A stretch of 57,579 bases of DNA from Streptomyces sp. NRRL WC-3742. GTDB lineage: Bacteria > Actinomycetota > Actinomycetes > Streptomycetales > Streptomycetaceae. The notes under the pieces are model-generated. The model saw nothing but the letters and a program-made list of their open reading frames with translations. It did not search any database and was not told the origin of the DNA. Location of the stretch: the NCBI RefSeq assembly GCF_000720635.1, contig NZ_JOCF01000053.1, positions 1-57,579 of the forward strand, written 5' to 3'. Both the position numbers and the translations under genes were made by a program. How positions within the stretch are numbered: position 1 is the first letter of the stretch; each line of letters starts with the position of its first letter. Below, one piece after another: positions 26,685 to 38,197 of the stretch.

Positions 26685-27883
26685 GCCCGTCCCTCGCTCT
26701 CCCGCCCGCGCGGCAGCACCGCGCGCACGCTCCAGTGGCCGCCCCGCGGCCCGGCCTCGAAGCTGCCGTCCAGCAGTGCGGCCCGCTCCCCCATCCCCAC
26801 CAACCCGGCCCGGGCGCCCGGCAGTTCGCGGCCCGCCTCGGCCCGGTACGGGCTGTCGACGGCGATCCGCAGCTCCTCCGGGCCGAACTCCAGCCGCAGG
26901 CGGACCAGTCCCGGTCCGGCGTGCTTGAGCGCGTTGGTCAGCGACTCCTGGACGATCCGGTACGCGGCCAGCCCGACCGGCGCCGGGATCCGCCCGGGCT
27001 CGCCCTCCTGCGTCAGCTCGAAGTCCAGCCCGACATCCTGCCCGGCCGCCCTGGCCTTGGCCACCAACGCGTCCACGGCGGCCAGGTCGGGCGCCGCGTA
27101 CGACTCGTCCGCCTCTCCCCCGCCGCTGTCGCGCAGCAGTCCGATCATGCGGCGCATTTCGGCCAATCCCTGGACGCTGTTCTCCCGGATCACCGCCAGC
27201 ACCTCCACCAGCGGATCGTCCGCGGGCAGCTGCCGCCGCCGGGCGACGGACTGCGCCCCGGTGGCATGGATGGCGATCGCCGACAGGTGGTTGGCCACCA
27301 CGTCGTGCAACTCCCTTGCCATCCTGGCCCGTTCGGCGCCCACCGCCTCGCGGCGGTCCATCTCCGAGAGCAGCGCGGTCTGTTCGGCCCGCAGCCGCTC
27401 GGCCTCCGCCTCCTCCCGGTGCTTGCGCACCAGGTCCCCCGTCCACACCGGCACCAGGAAGAGCAGCGAGCTGACCACCACGACCAGCAGCCCGGTCGAG
27501 GTGCCGCCCCGCCACCAGGCCAGACCCGAGAGCGCCAGCACCGTGCCGCCGCCGGTCAGGTGCAGCACCATGGACACCCGCCGGGGGCCGTAGATGACGG
27601 CCGCGTACAGCAGGTCGGTGTACATGATCAGCGTCGCCAGCAGGCTGCCCCAGGTGAGGCAGACCGCGACGGCCAGGCCCCCGACCGTCACCGCCAGCAC
27701 CGGCCGGGTGCGCCGGACCAGCTCCAGGGCGGCCATCACCACCAGCGTGAGCAGCACCAGCCAGAGCGGATTGACCTCGGGCCGGTCGTACACCCTGAAG
27801 GCGATCAGCACACCGCCGCCGAGCAGCCCGCACAGGGCGATCAGCCGGTCCAGCTGGTGTTTGGGGACGGACGGTACGAACAC
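26681..27883 (-). CDS. Sensor histidine kinase, HisKA_3 family
   Basis: 400 residues from a GTG. About five membrane helices occupy residues 12-150. A linker coiled coil and the dimerisation box ARMARELHDVVANHL with H193 follow, then the ATPase domain with VQESLTNALKHAGP (N-box) and GLVGMGERAALLDG (G-box). It is the cognate kinase of the response regulator, overlapping it by 4 bp. The short extracellular loops suggest sensing within the membrane. Convention would make the regulator the direct phosphotransfer target. Confidence 0.92.
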   Translation of the reverse strand: MFVPSVPKHQLDRLIALCGLLGGGVLIAFRVYDRPEVNPLWLVLLTLVVMAALELVRRTRPVLAVTVGGLAVAVCLTWGSLLATLIMYTDLLYAAVIYGPRRVSMVLHLTGGGTVLALSGLAWWRGGTSTGLLVVVVSSLLFLVPVWTGDLVRKHREEAEAERLRAEQTALLSEMDRREAVGAERARMARELHDVVANHLSAIAIHATGAQSVARRRQLPADDPLVEVLAVIRENSVQGLAEMRRMIGLLRDSGGGEADESYAAPDLAAVDALVAKARAAGQDVGLDFELTQEGEPGRIPAPVGLAAYRIVQESLTNALKHAGPGLVRLRLEFGPEELRIAVDSPYRAEAGRELPGARAGLVGMGERAALLDGSFEAGPRGGHWSVRAVLPRGRESEGRA

Positions 27884-28015
27884 ACCCCCATCTCACCATC
27901 CCCGGCCCACGCCGGGGCTCAGGTGCACGGAGGAGCCCGCTACATCGAAAGGTGCAGGCCCGGACGGCACCCGGCGACGACGACACCGCACCGCGCCCGG
28001 GCGACGCTGGACAGT

Positions 28016-28609
28016 GTGATCGTCACCCTCATCGTCGCTGCCGAGATCTCCTGGTGGCTCGTCCTCGGCCTTGCCCTCTCCACCCGCTACCTGCTGCGAA
28101 GGCGCCGGGCGAGCACCGCGCTGCTGATCGGCCTGCCCGTGGTCGACCTGGCCCTGTACGTGCTCACCGTGCTCAACCTGCGCGGCGGCGCCGAGGCGAG
28201 CTGGATGCACGCCCTCGCCGCGAGCTACGTGGGCTTCTCCGTCGGCTACGGCCCCTCGCTGGTCGCCTGGGCCGACCGGCACTTCCTGCACCGCTTCGCC
28301 GGCGGCCCCAAGCCGCCGCCCGCCCCGAAGTACGGCCCGGAGCGGACGGCGCACGAGTGGCGGATCGCCAAGCGCACGGTGGTCTCGGCCGCGATCACCC
28401 TGGGCCTGATCTCCCTGCTCGTCCCGCTCTCCGCGGGCTCCGCCCACTTCGCCGCCTTCGCCCAGTGGTACTGGAGGCTGGGCATCACGGCCGTCGTCAA
28501 CGTGATCGTGGCCGGCTGCTTCACGATCTGGCCCAAGCAGCCGCCGGGCCCCGAGACGTCCGAGAAGTCTGAGACCGCCGAGACCTCCGAGACCGCCGAG
28601 ACCTCCTGA
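28016..28609 (+). CDS. Integral membrane protein of unknown function
   Basis: 197 residues from a GTG at 28016, with a weak ribosome site (GGAC). About five hydrophobic helices are visible: VTLIVAAEISWWLVLGLAL, ALLIGLPVVDLALYVLTVL, ALAASYVGFSVGYGPSLVAW, AAITLGLISLLVPLSAG and ITAVVNVIVAGCFTIW. The tail repeats (E-T-A)(E-T-S) triplets encoded by a 9-bp tandem repeat that runs through the stop codon. I recognise it as a common uncharacterised actinomycete membrane protein. It converges with the adenosyltransferase gene, with a 16-bp gap. Confidence 0.7.
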   Translation: MIVTLIVAAEISWWLVLGLALSTRYLLRRRRASTALLIGLPVVDLALYVLTVLNLRGGAEASWMHALAASYVGFSVGYGPSLVAWADRHFLHRFAGGPKPPPAPKYGPERTAHEWRIAKRTVVSAAITLGLISLLVPLSAGSAHFAAFAQWYWRLGITAVVNVIVAGCFTIWPKQPPGPETSEKSETAETSETAETS

Positions 28610-28616
28610 GACCTCC
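28571..28616 (+). repeat. 9-bp tandem repeat, five copies, across a stop codon
   Basis: GAGACCGCC and GAGACCTCC alternate from 28571. The fifth copy (28608-28616) is shifted by one base so that TGA (28607-28609) forms the stop. Confidence 0.8.
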
Positions 28617-28625
28617 CGGGAACTC

Positions 28626-29198
28626 CTAGCGCTCCCCGCCCGGCACCCAGAGCACGTCACCGCGCTCCTTGTTGGCCACCCGGGCCAGGATGAACAGCAG
28701 GTCGGAGAGCCGGTTGAGGTACTTCGCGGTCAGCGGGTTGACGGTGTCCCCGTGCTCCGCGATCGCCGCCCAGGTGGAGCGCTCGGCCCGCCGCACCACC
28801 GTGCAGGCCAGGTGCAGGTGCGCCGCGGCGACGGTGCCGCCGGGCAGGATGAAGCTGCGCAGCTTCTCGACCTGCTCCAGGTAGTGGTCGCAGTCCCCCT
28901 CCAGCCGGTCGACGTAGGACTGCAGCACCCGCAGCGGCGGGTACTTGGGGTCCTCGACCACGGGGGTGGACAGGTCGGCGCCCACGTCGAAGAGGTCGTT
29001 CTGGATGCGGGTGAGCACCGTCGCCACGTCCTGCGGCAGGTCGCCGACCGCCAGGGCCACCCCGATCGCCGCGTTCGCCTCGTTGGCGTCCGCGTAGGCG
29101 ATCAGCCGCGGGTCCGTCTTGGTGGTCCGGCTCATGTCGCCGAGCGCGGTGGTGCCGTCGTCCCCGGTACGGGTGTAGATGCGCGTCAGATTCACCAT
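28626..29198 (-). CDS. Cob(I)alamin adenosyltransferase, PduO type
   Basis: 190 residues. Family motifs are the N-terminal ATP-binding IYTRTGDDGTTALGD, the central VVRRAERSTW and NRLSDLLFILAR. It adenosylates corrinoids to make adenosylcobalamin, the cofactor of methylmalonyl-CoA mutase, so it supports the MeaB and epimerase genes elsewhere in the window. The ATG at 29198 is used. It lies 86 bp downstream of the DUF2550 gene on the same strand. No cobalamin riboswitch is seen in the short gap. Confidence 0.93.
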   Translation of the reverse strand: MVNLTRIYTRTGDDGTTALGDMSRTTKTDPRLIAYADANEANAAIGVALAVGDLPQDVATVLTRIQNDLFDVGADLSTPVVEDPKYPPLRVLQSYVDRLEGDCDHYLEQVEKLRSFILPGGTVAAAHLHLACTVVRRAERSTWAAIAEHGDTVNPLTAKYLNRLSDLLFILARVANKERGDVLWVPGGER

Positions 29199-29247
29199 GG
29201 CGCCACCCTAGCCGGGCAGGTTAGGGCGCGTTAACCCCAGATGGCAC

Positions 29248-29301
29248 TGACCCTGGGCGACATTGACCCCGGGCGACGACGACCCTAGGCGACGTTGACC
29301 C
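29248..29301. repeat. 16-bp tandem repeat across the DUF2550 stop codon
   Basis: Units at 29248, 29264 and 29280 (for example TGACCCTGGGCGACAT) plus a partial at 29296. On the minus strand one unit covers the last four codons and the TAG stop of the DUF2550 gene (stop at 29285-29287) and the others lie downstream. Confidence 0.8.
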
Positions 29302-29785
29302 GCTGCCCGGGCGGGGCCGCCTCCAGCCAGGCCAGGAAGCCGGTCAGCGCGTCCTCGCTCATCGCCAGCTCCAGCGGCGCCCCGTTGTGCAGGCACCGCA
29401 GCACCACCGAGCCGGAGAGCAGCGCCAGCTCCTCCTGCCCCTCCGGGTAGCGCCGGCCGAGCACCTCGATCTCCCGCCGGGGCAGCACCTTGCGCGGGCG
29501 CGGGGCGTACGAGAAGACCCGGAACCACTCGATCGAGTCGCCGCTGTAGCGCCCGATACCAAAAACCCACCCCTTGCCGTCGGTCGGTGGGACCGGGGCT
29601 GAGGTGGGTCGGCCGTTCTCGTCGAGGTCGGGCTGCGTCGAGGCGTCGGCGGGCATTTTGAGGCGGTAGCTGCAGTCGAAGGTGCCGCCGACCCGCTGGA
29701 TCAGGCGGCGCCGGACGGCGAAGGCCATCAGCCCGATCACACCCAGGGCCACGACCGCCGCACACACCACAAGCGCGAGGACCAT
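29285..29785 (-). CDS. DUF2550 membrane-anchored protein
   Basis: 166 residues from the ATG at 29785, where AGGAGG lies 9 nt upstream. The alternative GTG at 29791 would be only 3 nt from it. One N-terminal membrane helix (MVLALVVCAAVVALGVIG) is followed by basic residues and a cytoplasmic domain with GGTFDCSYRL, GWVFGIGRYSGDSIEWFRVF and FLAWLEAAPPGQRVNVA. This is the actinobacterial DUF2550 family, found right after atpC in Streptomyces and mycobacteria. Function is unknown. Two hairpins separate it from atpC, so it probably has its own promoter. Confidence 0.88.
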   Translation of the reverse strand: MVLALVVCAAVVALGVIGLMAFAVRRRLIQRVGGTFDCSYRLKMPADASTQPDLDENGRPTSAPVPPTDGKGWVFGIGRYSGDSIEWFRVFSYAPRPRKVLPRREIEVLGRRYPEGQEELALLSGSVVLRCLHNGAPLELAMSEDALTGFLAWLEAAPPGQRVNVA

Positions 29786-29864
29786 GCTCACCTACCTCCT
29801 CGCTACCCGTTCCCCGTTGACGGTCGAATCGAGCGACCGCGATGACCTACCAACTACGACGACA

Positions 29865-29922
29865 GTCCCGGGGTCACGCTCACGCGTCCCCGGGACCGTC
29901 GATCGACCCCGGTACGCCGGGG
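29865..29922 (-). terminator. Two tandem hairpins at the end of the atp operon
   Basis: Stem 29865-29873/29888-29896 (9 bp) and stem 29907-29912/29917-29922 (6 bp, TACG loop) lie just beyond the atpC stop. Confidence 0.65.
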
Positions 29923-29932
29923 CCAGGCACAC

Positions 29933-30316
29933 TCAGGCGTGGACCTTGAGGCCGCGCGCCGCGAACAGACGCACCTCGGCGCGACGCTCGGCGTGCTCGT
30001 CCAGGTCCGACTTGGCCTTCTCCAGCGCGCGCTCGGCGCGGGCGACATCGATCTCGTCCGCCAACTCGGCGATCTCCGCGAGCAGAGACAGCTTGTTGTC
30101 GGCGAAGGAGATGAAGCCGCCGTGCACCGCGGCGACGACGGTGCCGCCGTCCACCGTGCGAATCGTGACGGGACCGGTCTCCAGCACGCTCAGCACCGGG
30201 GTGTGGCCCGGCATGATGCCGGTGTCACCGGAGGCCGTACGGGCGACGACGATGGTGGCCGCACCGGACCACACCTTGCGGTCGGCTGCGACCAGCTCGA
30301 CGTGCAGCTCAGCCAA
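29933..30316 (-). CDS. atpC: ATP synthase epsilon subunit
   Basis: 127 residues: N-terminal beta-sandwich (VELVAADRKVWSGAATIVVA, GDTGIMPGHTPVLSVL) and a C-terminal helical pair. It links the central stalk and restrains ATP hydrolysis. The start appears to be TTG at 30316, with AGGAG 6 nt upstream and no better start nearby. A rare start plus a hairpin between it and atpD would both lower its yield relative to the beta subunit, in keeping with 1:3 stoichiometry. Confidence 0.93.
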   Translation of the reverse strand: MAELHVELVAADRKVWSGAATIVVARTASGDTGIMPGHTPVLSVLETGPVTIRTVDGGTVVAAVHGGFISFADNKLSLLAEIAELADEIDVARAERALEKAKSDLDEHAERRAEVRLFAARGLKVHA

Positions 30317-30436
30317 CGTGGGCTCCTAGGCTCAGGCAACCCCCGATTACTCGGGAGTTTCGGTAAGAATAACGGCCCCGCGCCCCCGGCATGAAACCGG
30401 CGGCACGGATTTGACCGGAATCACAGCCGATGCGAC

Positions 30437-30474
30437 GTGAGGGGTGGACCCCAGGCTCGGGGGCCACCCCTCAC
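30437..30474 (-). terminator. Intercistronic hairpin between atpD and atpC
   Basis: An 11-bp stem (30437-30447 with 30464-30474) with four more G-C pairs inside the loop sits in the 183-bp atpD-atpC gap. It could be a partial terminator or an mRNA-processing/stability element. Confidence 0.6.
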
Positions 30475-30499
30475 GGTCACTGGCTGCTACCGGCCGCGA

Positions 30500-32862
<2,363 letters not shown>

Positions 32863-32894
32863 GGGTCGTTACGTCCTTTCCCTCGCTACCGGAC

Positions 32895-34469
32895 TCAGAC
32901 CTGCTCGGACAGCAGCTTGCCGTCGGCGGTCTGGTAGCCGGCCTTGAAGCTCTCGATCGCGCTGGTCAGGGCGTCGACGGTGCCGTCCGCGAGCAGACCG
33001 GTCTCGACGATGCCGGCGAGCAGGTCCTTGTGCTGCAGGCGCACGTGGTCCAGGAACTCGCGCTCGAAGCGGCGGATCTCGGCGACCGGGACGTCGTCCA
33101 GCTTGCCGTTGGTGCCGGCCCAGATCGAGACGACCTGCTCCTCGACCGGGAAGGGCTGGTACTGACCCTGCTTGAGCAGCTCCACCATGCGGGCGCCGCG
33201 CTCCAGCTGGGCCTTCGAGGCCGCGTCCAGGTCGGAGCCGAAGGCGGCGAACGCCTCGAGCTCGCGGTACTGGGCGAGGTCCAGACGCAGGCGGCCGGCG
33301 ACGGAGCGCATGGCCTTGATCTGGGCGGAGCCACCGACGCGGGAGACCGAGATACCGACGTTCACGGCCGGGCGGATGCCGGCGTTGAACAGGTCGGACT
33401 CCAGGAAGCACTGGCCGTCGGTGATGGAGATGACGTTGGTCGGGATGTACGCCGAGACGTCGTTCGCCTTGGTCTCGATGATCGGCAGACCGGTCATCGA
33501 GCCGCCGCCCAGGGCGTCGTTCAGCTTGGCGCAGCGCTCCAGCAGACGGGAGTGCAGGTAGAAGACGTCACCCGGGTACGCCTCGCGGCCCGGCGGGCGA
33601 CGCAGCAGCAGGGAGACGGAGCGGTAAGCCTCGGCCTGCTTCGACAGGTCGTCGAAGATGATCAGGACGTGCTTGCCGGCGTACATCCACTGCTGGCCGA
33701 TGGCCGAACCGGTGTACGGGGCGAGGTACTTGAAGCCGGCCGGGTCGGAGGCGGGAGCAGCCACGATCGTGGTGTACTCCAGCGCGCCGGCCTCCTCCAG
33801 GGCGCCGCGGACGGACGCGATGGTGGAGCCCTTCTGACCCACGGCGACGTAGATGCAGCGGACCTGCTTCTCCGGGTCGCCCGAGCGCCAGTTGTCGCGC
33901 TGGTTGATGATCGTGTCGACGGCCACCGCGGTCTTGCCGGTCTGGCGGTCGCCGATGATCAGCTGGCGCTGGCCGCGGCCGATCGGGGTCATCGCGTCGA
34001 TGGCCTTGATACCGGTCTGCAGCGGCTGCTTGACCGACTTGCGGGCCATGACGCCGGGGGCCTGCAGCTCAAGGGCACGACGGGTCTCGGCGACGATCTC
34101 GCCCAGACCGTCGATCGGGTTGCCCAGCGGGTCCACGACGCGGCCGAGGAAGCCGTCGCCGACCGGAACCGAGAGGACCTCGCCCGTGCGGCGCACGGTC
34201 TGACCCTCCTCGATGCCGCCGAACTCACCGAGGACGACGACACCGATCTCGCGGGTGTCGAGGTTCAGCGCGAGGCCGAGCGTGCCGTCCTCGAACTTCA
34301 GCAGCTCGTTCGCCATGACCGAGGGCAGGCCCTCGACATGGGCGATGCCGTCCGCCGCGTCAGTGACCTTGCCGACCTCTTCCACAGAAGCGGCGTCCGG
34401 CTGGTACGACTGGACAAAGTCGGCCAGCGCGTCCCGGATCTCCTCCGGACGGATCGTAAGCTCCGCCAT
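32895..34469 (-). CDS. atpA: ATP synthase alpha subunit
   Basis: 524 residues. Walker [20 protein letters not shown] segment ([17 protein letters not shown]) and the usual N-terminal barrel ([19 protein letters not shown]). It binds non-catalytic nucleotide in F1. The start ATG at 34469 is 156 bp after atpH, and this gap contains an 8-bp hairpin, which is unusual in an otherwise tightly packed Fo part. Confidence 0.97.
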   Translation of the reverse strand: MAELTIRPEEIRDALADFVQSYQPDAASVEEVGKVTDAADGIAHVEGLPSVMANELLKFEDGTLGLALNLDTREIGVVVLGEFGGIEEGQTVRRTGEVLSVPVGDGFLGRVVDPLGNPIDGLGEIVAETRRALELQAPGVMARKSVKQPLQTGIKAIDAMTPIGRGQRQLIIGDRQTGKTAVAVDTIINQRDNWRSGDPEKQVRCIYVAVGQKGSTIASVRGALEEAGALEYTTIVAAPASDPAGFKYLAPYTGSAIGQQWMYAGKHVLIIFDDLSKQAEAYRSVSLLLRRPPGREAYPGDVFYLHSRLLERCAKLNDALGGGSMTGLPIIETKANDVSAYIPTNVISITDGQCFLESDLFNAGIRPAVNVGISVSRVGGSAQIKAMRSVAGRLRLDLAQYRELEAFAAFGSDLDAASKAQLERGARMVELLKQGQYQPFPVEEQVVSIWAGTNGKLDDVPVAEIRRFEREFLDHVRLQHKDLLAGIVETGLLADGTVDALTSAIESFKAGYQTADGKLLSEQV

Positions 34470-34569
34470 CAGGCTTCCCTGCTCTCCTAGTTTGCGATCC
34501 TCGGCCCGCCATTGAGGGCCGCAAGTATTCGACTCTCGGCCGGGTCTACCGAACCGGCCGTACGATTTC

Positions 34570-34590
34570 CCGGCTCCGCGCTGGAGCCGG
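34570..34590 (-). other. 8-bp hairpin between atpH and atpA
   Basis: CCGGCTCC (34570-34577) pairs with 34583-34590. It may be an mRNA stability or processing element in the 156-bp gap. Confidence 0.4.
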
Positions 34591-34625
34591 TTCCCGACCG
34601 AGGGTCGGATGTGCTGCTTCGGTGC

Positions 34626-35441
34626 TCAGCCTTCGAGCGACTGACGAGCGCCTTCGAGGCGGCTCGACACGGTGCCGTCGATGATCTCGTCGCCGATCTG
34701 CACCCGGACGCCGCCGACGACCTCGGGGTCGACGTCGATGTTCAGGTGGACACGGCGGCCGTACATCCGGCCCAGAGCGCCGGACAGGCGCTCCTTCTGG
34801 GTGTCCGACAGCGGCACCGCGGTGGTGACCAGGGCCACCATGCGGTCACGGCGAGCGGCGGCGAGCTTCGAGTAGGACTCCAGGCCCTGCTCCAGGCTAC
34901 GGCCACGCGGCGCGTTGACGAGGGCGATGACCAGCCGGACGGAGCCGGCGTTGGCGCGGCCGCCGAGGAGCTTGGTGATCAGCGCGGCCTTGGCGGCAGC
35001 GCCGGCCTTCGGCTCGGTCAGCGCGGCGCGCAGCTCGTGCGAGCCGCTCACCACCCGGCCGAACCGGAAGAGCTCGTCCTCGACGTCGTCCAGGGCGCCG
35101 GCCCTGTCCGCCGCGATGATCTCGGCGTACGCGGAGAGTTCCTCGATCGCGTCCACCAGGTCACGCGAACCCGACCAGCGGGAGCGGACCAGACCGGAGA
35201 CCAGGTCCACGGCCTCGCCGGAGACCTGACCGGTCAGGAGCGAGGAGGCCAGCTGGGCCTTGTCCTGGCCCGACCGCGAGGGGTCGGTCAGGACTCGGCG
35301 CAGCGACACCTCGCGGTCCAGCACGGCCGTCACGGCGGTGAGCTCCTCGGCGAGCTTGGCCGCGTCCACCGAGGTGGAGTCGGTCAGGCTCTCCAGGTTC
35401 GTCCGGCCGGCGAGGAGTGCCTCACGGCTGGCGCCGATCAC
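34626..35441 (-). CDS. atpH: ATP synthase delta subunit
   Basis: 271 residues, longer than the about 180 of E. coli, as is normal in actinomycetes, where the delta domain carries an N-terminal extension. The C-terminal half has the family pattern VTTAVPLSDTQKERLSGAL and LNIDVDPEVVGGVRVQIGDE. It joins F1 to the peripheral stalk. The GTG start overlaps the atpF stop by 4 bp (35438-35441). Confidence 0.94.
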   Translation of the reverse strand: MIGASREALLAGRTNLESLTDSTSVDAAKLAEELTAVTAVLDREVSLRRVLTDPSRSGQDKAQLASSLLTGQVSGEAVDLVSGLVRSRWSGSRDLVDAIEELSAYAEIIAADRAGALDDVEDELFRFGRVVSGSHELRAALTEPKAGAAAKAALITKLLGGRANAGSVRLVIALVNAPRGRSLEQGLESYSKLAAARRDRMVALVTTAVPLSDTQKERLSGALGRMYGRRVHLNIDVDPEVVGGVRVQIGDEIIDGTVSSRLEGARQSLEG

Positions 35442-35995
35442 TTGGCCGCACCCTGAGCAACGGTGGCCTTGGCCTCCAGCTCGTCCAGGAAACGGTCGAC
35501 GACGCCGCTCTGGCGGGTGTGCTCCTCGAGGGACTCACCCACGATGCGGGAAGCCAGCTGGGTGGCCAGCGAACCCACGTCCTGGCGCAGGGCGGTGGTC
35601 GCCTGCTTCTTGTCGGCCTCGATCTGCGCGTGACCGGCGGCGACGATGGCCTCGCGCTGACGCTGGCCCTCCTCGCGCATCTCGGCGAGCTGGGCAGCGC
35701 CCTGCTCGCGAGCCTGCTCGACGATCCGGGCAGCCTCGTGGCGCGCCTCGGCGAGCTCGGCGCGGTACTGCTCAAGCAGGGCCTGGGCCTCGGCCTGAGC
35801 GGCCTCGGCGCGCTCCATGCCGCCTTCGATGGCGTCCCGGCGCTCCGACAGCACCTTCTCGATGCTGGGGAGGAGCTTCTTGCCGAGCAGACCGAAGACG
35901 ATGAAGAAGCAGAGCAGGCCGATAACGATCTCGGGCGTGTTGGGGAGAAGAGGGTTCATCTTCTCCTCAGCCGCGAGCTGAGCCACGATGCTCAT
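35438..35995 (-). CDS. atpF: ATP synthase b subunit
   Basis: 185 residues. One membrane helix (PEIVIGLLCFFIVFGLLGKK) is followed by a long charged helix (ERAEAAQAEAQALLEQYRAE) typical of the peripheral stalk. It anchors delta and holds F1 still. It overlaps atpH by 4 bp. Confidence 0.95.
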   Translation of the reverse strand: MSIVAQLAAEEKMNPLLPNTPEIVIGLLCFFIVFGLLGKKLLPSIEKVLSERRDAIEGGMERAEAAQAEAQALLEQYRAELAEARHEAARIVEQAREQGAAQLAEMREEGQRQREAIVAAGHAQIEADKKQATTALRQDVGSLATQLASRIVGESLEEHTRQSGVVDRFLDELEAKATVAQGAAK

Positions 35996-36029
35996 TTCTG
36001 GACCTTCCTCGAAAGGGTCTGCGGCAGGA

Positions 36030-36332
<303 letters not shown>

Positions 36333-36358
36333 TCATGCGAGGCTCAGGGCCTCGGGGC

Positions 36359-37171
36359 TCAGTGCGCCTCTTCCAGGGCACCGGCGATGTAGCTGCTGGC
36401 CAGCATCACGAAGATGTACGCCTGCAGGAACTGGACCAGCAGCTCGAAGGCGGTCAGGCCGACGGCGACGATGAACGAGGCCGAGCCGTAGAGCGCGCCG
36501 AGGGACGGGCTGAGCAGGTACCAGGAGGCGATGGAGAACATCACGATCAGCAGGTGGCCGGCGAACATGTTCGCGAAGGCTCGGACCGCGAGCGTGAAGG
36601 GGCGCACGAAGATGTTCGAGAAGAACTCGATCGGCACCAGGATGAACATGACCCAGCCGGGGATGCCCGACGGCCAGCAGAGGTTCTTCAGACCGCCGAC
36701 GAAGCCGTGCTTCTTGAAGGTCAGCGTCATGTAGGTGATCCACACGACGGCCGCGAGGCCGGCCGGGAAGGCGATCGCCGCCGACACGGGGAACTGCGCG
36801 AAGGGGATGATCGACATGATGTTCATCAGCCAGATGAAGAAGAACATCGAGACGAGCATCGGGACGTACTTCTCGCCCTTCTTGCCGATCGTCTCCAGCA
36901 CGATGGAGCGCTTGACGAAGTCGTAGCCGATCTCGCCGACCAGCTGCAGCTTGCCGGGGACCAGGCGCGGCTTCGCGAAGGCGGCCCAGAAGAACACGAC
37001 GACCAGCAGCGCGACGATGATCGACAGCAGCATCGGCTTGTTGAAGTCGACGCCGCCGATCGTGAAGATCGGCTTGAACTGGAACTCGTTCAGACCCGGG
37101 GCCGGGAAGCCGCAGCCAGCGTCCCCGAAGTGGCAACTGCCTGAGGCGAGGGACGTGAGGTCAGAACTCAC
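36359..37171 (-). CDS. atpB: ATP synthase a subunit
   Basis: 270 residues from the GTG at 37171, 6 nt after AAGGAG. A frame extending to 37309 has no better start. The N-terminus HFGDAGCGFPAPGLNEFQFK is typical of Streptomyces AtpB. Five to six membrane helices follow, including RPFTLAVRAFANMFAGHLLI with the essential Arg facing the c ring. It forms the proton half-channels. A partly duplicated sequence spans its stop codon. Confidence 0.95.
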   Translation of the reverse strand: MSSDLTSLASGSCHFGDAGCGFPAPGLNEFQFKPIFTIGGVDFNKPMLLSIIVALLVVVFFWAAFAKPRLVPGKLQLVGEIGYDFVKRSIVLETIGKKGEKYVPMLVSMFFFIWLMNIMSIIPFAQFPVSAAIAFPAGLAAVVWITYMTLTFKKHGFVGGLKNLCWPSGIPGWVMFILVPIEFFSNIFVRPFTLAVRAFANMFAGHLLIVMFSIASWYLLSPSLGALYGSASFIVAVGLTAFELLVQFLQAYIFVMLASSYIAGALEEAH

Positions 37172-37456
37172 CACGGACTCCTTCGTCGTGACGCATGGAT
37201 ACGGCAACCTCGGTGTGTCGGCGTGGCCTGCGGCCACAAGGCGGCACTGGAACTTGATGGGTTTCTCGCCGACCCCACCCGGCGGTGCGCTGCACCACCG
37301 CGGGATCATCGAAGACTGCGCGGGTCCGGGGGGCGATCCGTCCGGTGTCAGGACAGACCTGGCCGCTTCCCGTACTCCGTTGTTGCGACGGACGATAGCA
37401 GCCCGTCAGTGCGGCATAAACACCGCCCCCCTCGTTGGGGGGACAGTTGGGCCTCG

Positions 37457-37900
37457 TCACTGTTGACGACCCTTGTCGGAGGGCTTGTCGCCCTTGCTTT
37501 CCGAGGCGTCGGGGTCGACGTAGAAAGTCTTGGCCTTGAGGGCGCCGCGCACCTGGAAGCCCGTCCAGATCAGCGCGCAGCCCAGCAGGGTGAAGGCGAA
37601 AGCCTGTCGGTGGAAGAGGTCGGTGTCCTTGAACACGGCGAGCACGATGCCGACCAGCAGGATCTGCGTGGTGTACACGAGGAGCGCCGCGGCCATCATG
37701 ATCTGCGGGTTCGACCTGGTCAGCCGGTCGAGCGCGAACTGGCCGAAGCTGAAGAAGGCCATCACGAGCAGCGAACCGAAGAGGGCGCCGAGCAGACCCT
37801 TCCCACCGGCGACGGCGAAGGAGATCGCCATGGCGATGATCCCGGCGACCGCAGTGGGGATCGCGGCGCCTCGGAGAATCCGGGCGTCGGTGGACGGCAT
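37457..37900 (-). CDS. atpI: AtpI-like membrane protein
   Basis: 147 residues from the ATG at 37900 (GGAGC upstream). Four membrane helices, for example AIPTAVAGIIAMAISFAVAG and MMAAALLVYTTQILLVGIVL, and a charged C-terminal tail. It stands first in the atp operon in the position of atpI, whose product helps c-ring assembly or Mg2+ uptake in other bacteria. A 285-bp gap with a short GC hairpin near 37429-37445 separates it from atpB. Confidence 0.85.
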   Translation of the reverse strand: MPSTDARILRGAAIPTAVAGIIAMAISFAVAGGKGLLGALFGSLLVMAFFSFGQFALDRLTRSNPQIMMAAALLVYTTQILLVGIVLAVFKDTDLFHRQAFAFTLLGCALIWTGFQVRGALKAKTFYVDPDASESKGDKPSDKGRQQ

Positions 37901-38073
37901 GTCGGCAGCTCCGGCGGCATGTCGATGTGGCGGGGGACGGGGCACAACGGCGGTGGTGAGACCTTCCGAGAATCAGCCGCCGGGCCGCCCGCGGGAGCGG
38001 CGGGCCCGTCGAAGGAGACCGACCAGGGACGGAAGTCCTCCACCTGTCAGGTCTTTCGGCGTGTTCTCGGTAC

Positions 38074-38091
38074 TCGTGAACGGTATCACAA
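38074..38091 (-). promoter_or_regulatory. Rex (NADH/NAD+ redox repressor) operator candidate
   Basis: TCGTGAACGGTATCACAA matches the Rex operator consensus TTGTGAACGCTTTCACAA at 15 of 18 positions, with both GTGA/TCAC half-sites intact. It lies about 175 bp upstream of atpI in a region far richer in A+T than the rest. Rex operators control respiratory genes in Streptomyces, and I recall the atp operon among the targets. Confidence 0.65.
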
Positions 38092-38119
38092 ACTATTTGA
38101 TGAGAGCTTTACCATGAAT

Positions 38120-38137
38120 GTGTGGCACCTGTCACAC
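38120..38137 (-). promoter_or_regulatory. Second palindrome with Rex-like half-site spacing
   Basis: GTGTG and CACAC are separated by 8 bp, the same geometry as the Rex half-sites. It matches the consensus at 11 of 18 positions. Its centre is 46 bp from that of the stronger site. Confidence 0.35.
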
Positions 38138-38161
38138 TGACGGAGCAACGCATCCGCCGTT

Positions 38162-38197
38162 CGGGTGAGCCCGTTTGACGCAACGTCAACTCACCCG
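38162..38197 (-). terminator. Two-part hairpin after the wecA-like gene
   Basis: Outer stem 38162-38169 with 38190-38197 and inner stem 38175-38180 with 38184-38189 flank a small bulge. It abuts the stop at 38198. Confidence 0.55.

Noticed and set aside
28610..29284. Possible cobalamin riboswitch near the adenosyltransferase gene
   Set aside because: The gap upstream of the gene is only 86 bp and taken up by a 16-bp tandem repeat; no B12-box-like conserved core is visible.
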